This document shows, one piece after another, positions 58,611-64,000 of a DNA stretch of 64,000 bases. The position numbers and the translations under genes were made by a program. Location: the NCBI RefSeq assembly GCF_009709575.1, contig NZ_WIXO01000001.1:496001-560000 (forward strand), given 5' to 3'. The first letter of the stretch is position 1, and the number at the start of each line of letters is the position of its first letter. Source of the DNA: Streptomyces taklimakanensis. Lineage in GTDB: Bacteria > Actinomycetota > Actinomycetes > Streptomycetales > Streptomycetaceae. The notes beneath the pieces are model-generated. The model was not told where the DNA came from. It did no database searches and saw nothing but the letters and a program-made list of their open reading frames with translations.

Positions 58611-59261
58611 ATGCGCTTCCACGACCGCAGGCAGGCGGGCCGGCTGCTCGCCGAGCCGCTGCGTGACCTCCAAAACGCCGGGGAGTTGGAGAACCCCCTG
58701 GTCCTGGCGCTGCCCAGGGGCGGGGTGCCGGTGGGCGACGAGATCGCCCACGCGCTGCGCGCGCCGTTGGACGTGCTGGTGGCCCGCAAGATCGGCGCCC
58801 CGTTCAACCCGGAGTTGGGGGTCGGCGCCGTCGCGGGTCAGGGGCCGCCGCTCTTCGACCCGCGGTCCCTGACCCTGCTGGGCCTGACCCCCGAGGAACT
58901 CGCCCCGCGGGTCGAGCGGGAACGGGCGGAACTGCGCCGCCGCGAGGACCTGTACCGGAGCGGCCGGCCCACCCCGGAGGTCGCTGGACGGACGGTGGTG
59001 GTCGTCGACGACGGGCTCGCCACCGGGGTCACCGCCCGTGCCGCGCTGCGCGCCGTCCGCGAGGGGGGACCGGCCCGTCTGGTGCTGGCCGTCCCCGTCT
59101 CCTCGCCGCAGGCCGCGGACGCGCTGGAGCCGGAGGTGGACCGGCTGGTGTGCCTGTCGCGACCGCCGGACTTCCAGGGCGTCGGGCAGTGGTACGAGGA
59201 CTTCACCCAGGTGGGGGACGAGGAGGTCGTCGCCGTGCTGCGGACCTCGGCCACCGCGTGA
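58611..59261 (+). CDS. Phosphoribosyltransferase-family protein
   Basis: 216 residues, type-I PRTase fold. LVLALPRGGVPVGDEIAHAL, VARKIGAPFNPELGVGA and the PRPP-binding motif VVVVDDGLATGVTARAA. Belongs to the class that accompanies dienelactone-hydrolase-like proteins rather than a purine salvage enzyme; substrate unknown. AAGGAG precedes the ATG. Confidence 0.92.
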   Translation: MRFHDRRQAGRLLAEPLRDLQNAGELENPLVLALPRGGVPVGDEIAHALRAPLDVLVARKIGAPFNPELGVGAVAGQGPPLFDPRSLTLLGLTPEELAPRVERERAELRRREDLYRSGRPTPEVAGRTVVVVDDGLATGVTARAALRAVREGGPARLVLAVPVSSPQAADALEPEVDRLVCLSRPPDFQGVGQWYEDFTQVGDEEVVAVLRTSATA

Positions 59262-59272
59262 GGCGAGCCCCG

Positions 59273-60520
59273 TCAGCGCGGCTCCCGGGTACGCGTCCGG
59301 GACCTCCGTGAAGGTCCCGTTCCGGCCACGCGGAGGCGGTCGGGGGCCGTCACCGCACCGGCACCGGCGTCGCCGCCCGTCGCCCGGACGGGCGGCACCG
59401 GTCGCAGCGGCTCCCGACCGGGCGTGATCGACCCCAGCACGACGGAGCGGCGCGCACCGGTGCAGGACGGGACGGTGCCGGGCAGCCCGTGGACGGTCAG
59501 GAAGCCCAGCAGCGCGAAGGCGTACGCCTCCTTGGCGTCCGACGGCAGCCCCAGTTCGTCCGAGACGCGCACCGGCACCCCGCCCAGGGCCCGGCCGAGC
59601 GCGGCCATCAGGGTGGGGTTGCGGGTGCCGCCACCCGAGGCGATCACCTCGGTGCCGCCCTCGGCCCGCACCGCGTCGGCGACCGTACGCGCCGTCAACT
59701 CGGTGAGTGTGGCCAGGAGGTCCTCGGCCGACAGCCGGCCGAACCCCTCCGACGCCGCCCGCAGATAGGCGGCGTCGAACAGTTCCCGACCGGTGGTCCG
59801 GGGCGGGGGCAGGGCGTAGTACGGCTCGGCCAGCAGCCGCTCCAGCAGCGGCCCGTGGACGGTGCCCGCGGCGGCCAGCGCGCCATCGGTGTCGCGGTCC
59901 GCGCGGCCGCCGGTCAACTCCCGCACGGCGGTGTCGAGCAGGACGTTGGCGGGCCCGGTGTCGTACGCCGACGGCTCGCGTCCCTCGGCCACCGCCGTGA
60001 TGTTGGCGATCCCGCCCAGGTTGAGGGCGACGGGCGCTCCGGGACGGTCGCGCAGCCACATCACGTCCAACGCGCTCACCAGCGGCGCCCCCTGGCCTCC
60101 GGCCGCGACGTCGCGGGGGCGCAGGTCGGAGACGACGGTGCGGCCGGTGCGCTCGGCGATCCAGGCGGGCTGCCCCAGTTGGAGGGTGCCCAGGACGCGG
60201 CCGCCCTCGGTCCAGTGGTACAGGGTGTGGCCGTGGGAGACGACCAGGTCGGCCCGCCCCTCGCACAGTTGCCGGTCGGCGCGTTCGGCCGCCGCCGCGA
60301 GGGCCTGCCCGAGGAGGGTGTCGAGCCGGCAGACGTCGGCCATGCTGGTGGACGCGGGGGGCAGCGCGGCCGACAACTCGCGGCGCAGCCCCTCGGGAAA
60401 GGGGTGGTCGAGGGCGCCGAGCGGGGTGAGGACGACGGTGTCGCCCTCGATCGCCAGGTCGGCGGCCGCCGCGTCGATCGCGTCGCAGGACGTGCCCGAC
60501 ATCAGTCCGATCACCCTCAT
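59273..60520 (-). CDS. anmK: Anhydro-N-acetylmuramic acid kinase
   Basis: 415 residues. MRVIGLMSGTSCDAIDAAAA (family MSGTSLDGID, Gly changed to Ala), VSHGHTLYHW, GQPAWIAERTGRTVVSDLR, NLGGIANIT, DTGPANVLLD and ASGGGTRNPTLM. Cleaves and phosphorylates 1,6-anhydroMurNAc to MurNAc-6-phosphate in cell-wall recycling. Start placed at the ATG where the family begins, with GGGAGA upstream; an ATG six codons earlier also has a GGGAGA. Follows the transporter gene after a short gap, so probably one operon. Confidence 0.93.
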   Translation of the reverse strand: MRVIGLMSGTSCDAIDAAAADLAIEGDTVVLTPLGALDHPFPEGLRRELSAALPPASTSMADVCRLDTLLGQALAAAAERADRQLCEGRADLVVSHGHTLYHWTEGGRVLGTLQLGQPAWIAERTGRTVVSDLRPRDVAAGGQGAPLVSALDVMWLRDRPGAPVALNLGGIANITAVAEGREPSAYDTGPANVLLDTAVRELTGGRADRDTDGALAAAGTVHGPLLERLLAEPYYALPPPRTTGRELFDAAYLRAASEGFGRLSAEDLLATLTELTARTVADAVRAEGGTEVIASGGGTRNPTLMAALGRALGGVPVRVSDELGLPSDAKEAYAFALLGFLTVHGLPGTVPSCTGARRSVVLGSITPGREPLRPVPPVRATGGDAGAGAVTAPDRLRVAGTGPSRRSRTRTREPR

Positions 60521-60556
60521 GTCGCGGGTCTCCCTCATGGTCTCGTCTCCCGAAGT

Positions 60557-61927
60557 TCAGTCGCGCAGCGCCCGTCGGTGGTCGTCGCTCCGCAGGGTGA
60601 GCAGCGCCGGCAGCCCGGCGGCGCAGACCACCACCACGTACCAGGCCGGGACGTCGAGGTCGCCGGTCCGCTTGATCAGTTCGGTGACGACGAGGCCGGC
60701 CGATCCCGAGAAGACGGCGTTGGACAACGAGTAGGCCAGCCCGAGACCGGTGTAGCGGACCGTGGTGGGGAACATCTCCGCGAGCATCGCGGGCCCCGGA
60801 CCGGCCAGCAGCCCCACCGCGGCGCCGGCGGCGAACACCGCCGCCGACTTGACCGCCGTGGAGGAGGCCGGGTCCTGGAGCAGGTTCAGCAGGGGGAAGG
60901 CGAGGACGACCAGCAGCACCGTCCCGGCGCACATCACCGCCCGACGTCCGATCCGGTCGCTGAGCGCTCCGGCGGGCAGGATGGCCGACGCGAAGCCCGC
61001 GTTGGCCACCACCGTGGCGACCAGCGCCTCCCGGAACGAGGCGCCCAGACCGGTCTGGAGGTAGGAGGGCATCACGACCAGGAAGGTGTACCCGGCGGCC
61101 GACCAGCCCATCAGCCGGCCCACCCCCAGGACGATCGCCCGGAGGGTCTCGGCCGTGGACGGCCGCCGCCACGCGGTGGCGGCGGCCGTCCGGTCGGCGC
61201 GGCCCCGTGGCGCCCCGGTCTGCGCCCCACCGGGCGCCCGGCCCGTGGAGCGGCGGAAGGACGGGGTCTCCTCCAGCCTCAACCGCAGCCACAGGGCGGC
61301 CGCCCCGAGCGGGACCGCCAGCAGGAACGGCAGTCGCCAGCCCCAGTCGTGGAGGGCGTCCTCGCTCAACACCGTGGCCGCCAGCGCGGCCAGTCCGGCC
61401 CCCGCCAACAGGCCGAGGGCCACCGTGAACGACTGCCACGCCCCGTACAGTCCGCGCCGCCCGGGGGGCGCGGACTCCGTCATCACCGACACCGCGCCAC
61501 CGAACTCGCCGCCCGCCGACAGTCCCTGCACGACGCGGACGAGGGTCAGCAACCAGGGCGCGGCGGCGCCCACCGTGTCGTAGGTGGGGAGCAGTCCGAT
61601 GGTCGCGGTGGCCGCGGTCATCAGCAGGACCACCAGGATCAGCGTGGGGCGACGACCGACGCGGTCGCCCACCCGCCCGAAGAGGGCGGCGCCGACCGGG
61701 CGGAAGAAGAAGGCCAGGGCGAAGGAGGCGTAGGTCTTCACCAGGGCCTCGATGTCGCTCGCGCCCTCGGGGGCGAAGAACCGGGCGGCGATGATCGTGG
61801 CGAAGTAACCGTAGACACCGAACTCGTACCACTCGATGAAGTTGCCGACCGATCCCGCCACCAGCGCGCGCCGTGACGCGCGGGGCGCACCGTCGCCCCC
61901 GGTGTGGACCTCCGCGGTTGCCGTCAT
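60557..61927 (-). CDS. MFS transporter, metabolite:proton symporter (MHS) type
   Basis: 456 residues, 12 TM helices. GNFIEWYEFGVYGYFATIIA, FGRVGDRVGRRPTLI, VRVVQGLSAGGEFGGAV and LRLRLEETPSFRR are MHS-family motifs (shikimate/proline-betaine type). Upstream of anmK in the same operon; it may import a cell-wall sugar or peptide fragment (inference), although the family usually carries small organic acids. GGAGG immediately before the ATG. Confidence 0.9.
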   Translation of the reverse strand: MTATAEVHTGGDGAPRASRRALVAGSVGNFIEWYEFGVYGYFATIIAARFFAPEGASDIEALVKTYASFALAFFFRPVGAALFGRVGDRVGRRPTLILVVLLMTAATATIGLLPTYDTVGAAAPWLLTLVRVVQGLSAGGEFGGAVSVMTESAPPGRRGLYGAWQSFTVALGLLAGAGLAALAATVLSEDALHDWGWRLPFLLAVPLGAAALWLRLRLEETPSFRRSTGRAPGGAQTGAPRGRADRTAAATAWRRPSTAETLRAIVLGVGRLMGWSAAGYTFLVVMPSYLQTGLGASFREALVATVVANAGFASAILPAGALSDRIGRRAVMCAGTVLLVVLAFPLLNLLQDPASSTAVKSAAVFAAGAAVGLLAGPGPAMLAEMFPTTVRYTGLGLAYSLSNAVFSGSAGLVVTELIKRTGDLDVPAWYVVVVCAAGLPALLTLRSDDHRRALRD

Positions 61928-62204
61928 CCTCCGCCCTTCCCGGTCGTGCGGGATCCGTCGGGTCCCGCTGCGCGGTCAGGCCCAGTCATGCCCCGTCCGG
62001 GACGGATGAATGTCCGGGACCCGGATTCTTTTGTCGAGGGCACGTCATATCGGCGAGCGGTTCCGGGCCGGGACGTCGGCCGGGCGGGTGGTTGTGGTGC
62101 GCCGGTCGGAGCCCGGCGGCCGCGTCGGAGGAGCGCCGGTGCGGGACCCGTCCCATCCTTGCGGCTGACGCCCCAGCGGAGCCCCGAGGGAAGAGGAACG
62201 TTTC

Positions 62205-62441
62205 ATGAGCGTGTGCGAGGTGTGCGGCAACGACTACGAGATGGCGTTCGAGGTGCACGCGGCCGGTGCCGTCCACGTCTTCGACAGCCTGGAGTGCGCG
62301 GCCCAGCGCATGGCCCCCATCTGCGAGAACTGCGAGTGCCGCATCCTGGGCCACGGCGTGCAGTCGGCGGACGGACGGTTCTTCTGCTGCGCCCACTGCG
62401 CGCGCGTCCAGGGACACGTGGAGCTCGTCGACCACGCCTGA
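62205..62441 (+). CDS. Cys-rich metallothionein-like small protein
   Basis: 78 residues with nine Cys (4, 7, 31, 40, 43, 45, 61, 62, 65) and several His: VCEVCGND, LECAAQ, ICENCECRILGHG and FFCCAHCARVQGH. The C-terminal half resembles bacterial metallothioneins; the N-terminal half is like a TRASH/zinc-ribbon. Expected to bind zinc or similar ions. GAGGAAC precedes the ATG. Confidence 0.8.
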   Translation: MSVCEVCGNDYEMAFEVHAAGAVHVFDSLECAAQRMAPICENCECRILGHGVQSADGRFFCCAHCARVQGHVELVDHA

Positions 62442-62627
62442 GGCCGCCGGGACGGCCGTCGCCCGCCGACGGCCGTCCCGGCTCCCGGACGGTTCCGCCT
62501 CCCGGCCCGGAACCGCCGGGGAGACGGTGGCGCGTGGCCGGGCGGGGTCCGGTTATGAGACGGTGGGGACCGTCCCGCCGCCGCGGACCGCACCGGAAGG
62601 CGGCGGGAGCGCAGAGGCGGAAGAGTC

Positions 62628-63992
62628 GTGTCGGGGGCGCCGGGAATGAGACTCACAGTGCTGGGCGGCGGAGGATTCCGAGTGCCGCTGGTGCACCGGG
62701 CGCTCCTGAAGGACACCGGGGACGCCGCCGGCCGCTGCACCGAACTCGTCCTGCACGACACCGACCGCGCCCGACTGGACGCGATCGGCGCCGTCCTCGC
62801 CCACCAGCGCGACCGGCACACCGGCCCGGCCCCCGCCGTGCGCACCACCACCGACCTCGACGAGGCGCTGAGCGGCGCCGACTTCGTCTTCTCGGCGATC
62901 CGGGTCGGCGGCCTGGCGGGCCGGGTCCGTGACGAGCGCGTCCCGCTCGCCGAAGGGGTGCTGGGACAGGAGACGGTGGGCGCGGGCGGCGTGCTCTACG
63001 GCCTGCGCACCCTGCCGGTGGCGGTGCGGATCGCCGAGCGGGTCGCCGAGGTCGCCCCCGACGCCTGGCTGATCAACTTCACCAACCCCGCCGGCATGGT
63101 CACCGAGGCGATGGACCGGGTGCTGCGCAACCGGGGCCTGCCCGGCCGGGTGATCGGCATCTGCGACTCCCCGGTCGGGCTGTGCCGCCGTGCCGCCCGC
63201 GCCCTGGACGTCGCCCCGGACCGCGTCGACTACGACTACGTCGGCCTGAACCACCTGGGCTGGCTGCGCCGCCTGACGGTGGACGGCACCGACCGGCTGC
63301 CGGACCTGCTGGCCGACACCGCCGCGCTGACCTCCTTCGAGGAGGGTCGACTGTTCGGCGCCGACTGGCTGCGCGCGCTGGGCGCGCTGCCCAACGAGTA
63401 CCTGCACTACTACTACTTCACCCGAGAGGCCCTCGCCTCCGTCCGCTCCGCCGGGGCCACCCGCGGGGAGTTCCTCCTCGACCAGCAGTCCCGCTTCTAC
63501 GAGACGGCCCGCCCGAACGACCCGGAGCAGGCACACCGGGAGTGGGAGCGCACCCGTCTGGAGCGCGAGGAGACCTACATGGCCGAGAGCCGCGCGGCCT
63601 CCGGCGGCCGGCAGCGCGACAGCTGCGACCTGGACGGCGGCGGCTACGACCGGGTGGCGCTCGCCCTGATGCGGGCGATCGCGCGCGACGAGCGCACCAC
63701 GTTGGTCCTGAACGTCCCCGGCCGCGGCGCCGTACCGGGTCTGGACGACGACGCGGTGGTCGAGGTGCCGTGCCGGGTGGACGCCTCCGGGGTCCACCCG
63801 GCGGCGACCGGTTCCGTCGCCCCCGACCAGTTGGGGCTGATGCTCACCCTCAAGGCCGTGGAGCGGTCGACCATCGAGGCGGCGCGGAACGGTTCGCGCC
63901 GTGCGGCGCTGCGCGCCCTGGCGCTGCACCCGCTGGTGGACTCGGTGCGGGTGGCCGAGCGGATCCTGGAGGCGGCGGGCGGCCTCCGGTAG
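62628..63992 (+). CDS. GH4-family 6-phospho-glycosidase
   Basis: 454 residues. NAD-binding start MRLTVLGGGGFRVPLVHRAL, INFTNPAGMVTEA, metal-binding GICDSPVGLCRR and GLNHLGWLRRLTVDG. GH4 enzymes use NAD+ and a divalent metal to cleave 6-phospho-beta-glucosides and related sugars. GTG chosen with GGAAGAG close upstream; an ATG six codons later begins exactly at the family N-terminus. Complete within the window. Confidence 0.9.
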   Translation: MSGAPGMRLTVLGGGGFRVPLVHRALLKDTGDAAGRCTELVLHDTDRARLDAIGAVLAHQRDRHTGPAPAVRTTTDLDEALSGADFVFSAIRVGGLAGRVRDERVPLAEGVLGQETVGAGGVLYGLRTLPVAVRIAERVAEVAPDAWLINFTNPAGMVTEAMDRVLRNRGLPGRVIGICDSPVGLCRRAARALDVAPDRVDYDYVGLNHLGWLRRLTVDGTDRLPDLLADTAALTSFEEGRLFGADWLRALGALPNEYLHYYYFTREALASVRSAGATRGEFLLDQQSRFYETARPNDPEQAHREWERTRLEREETYMAESRAASGGRQRDSCDLDGGGYDRVALALMRAIARDERTTLVLNVPGRGAVPGLDDDAVVEVPCRVDASGVHPAATGSVAPDQLGLMLTLKAVERSTIEAARNGSRRAALRALALHPLVDSVRVAERILEAAGGLR

Positions 63993-64000
63993 GCGGCACG

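Noticed and set aside
58020..61832. Minus-strand open frame of 1270 codons
   Set aside because: It runs across anmK, the transporter and two plus-strand genes with clear domains; composition is low-complexity Arg/Gly/Pro.

Overview
The window is a very GC-rich (above 70%) piece of a Streptomyces-type actinomycete chromosome. The evidence is the codon bias, the LacI/CebR-type operators, paired XRE-DUF5753/DUF397 genes, a streptogrisin-type protease with a chitin-binding domain, a snapalysin (snpA/snpR) locus, RsbW/SpoIIE-type proteins, and TTA codons confined to one regulator. No tRNA, rRNA or CRISPR array was seen. The only mobile element is a decayed IS5-type remnant.

Layout. 0-10 kb: the start of a sugar ABC importer (solute-binding lipoprotein, cut by the left edge) with a divergent LacI regulator and twin operators; an orphan DUF574-type methyltransferase; an XRE/DUF397 pair; a secreted SGNH esterase with a cellulose-binding domain under a perfect CebR box; and a LacI regulator divergent from a coupled 2OG-dioxygenase/sugar-porter pair. 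10-20 kb: GAF-SpoIIE phosphatase-ATPase, lipoprotein polysaccharide deacetylase, tandem universal stress protein with a divergent cNMP-binding protein, cupin and LysR, a membrane protein with Thr/Pro/Glu repeats ending in an FtsK-gamma-like winged helix, and a streptogrisin C-like protease. 20-31 kb: streptogramin B lyase homologue; a 1216-residue LacI-sensor/pseudo-histidine kinase/pseudo-receiver/AraC regulator with two TTA codons next to a secreted pectate lyase; BASS transporter and acyl-CoA synthetase; a DinB-like protein; an RsbW-like protein divergent from a second XRE/DUF397 pair. 31-45 kb: winged-helix/zinc-ribbon protein, LacI regulator, small basic protein, AAC(2') homologue behind a 22-bp hairpin, Tat-secreted ceramidase, AraC regulator, secreted intradiol dioxygenase with CBM5/12, MFS exporter, and snpR/snpA. 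45-49 kb: MDR dehydrogenase and an operon for an LLM monooxygenase, an FMN reductase and a glutathionyl-hydroquinone-reductase-like protein. 49.4-54.6 kb: IS remnant followed by an FtsX/MacB-type ABC exporter and a two-component system. 54.7-64 kb: a SugE/Gdx exporter under a guanidine-III riboswitch, an endonuclease Q-like protein, an LD-carboxypeptidase with a C-terminal frameshift, a hydrolase/phosphoribosyltransferase pair, an anmK-transporter operon, a metallothionein-like protein and a GH4 glycosidase.

How the genes fit together. Much of the window serves extracellular breakdown of biomass (cellulose-binding esterase, pectate lyase, chitin/lignin-binding protease and dioxygenase, ceramidase, snapalysin), with local LacI/AraC/LysR switches. 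A second theme is defence: streptogramin lyase, AAC(2'), SMR exporter and ABC-TCS. The right end has a peptidoglycan-recycling flavour (LD-carboxypeptidase, AnmK, a transporter, GH4). The most unusual items are the phosphosite-less hybrid regulator with two TTA codons, the motor-less FtsK-gamma-like membrane protein, the guanidine-III riboswitch, the apparent CTG start of the streptogramin lyase gene, and the hairpin at aac(2').
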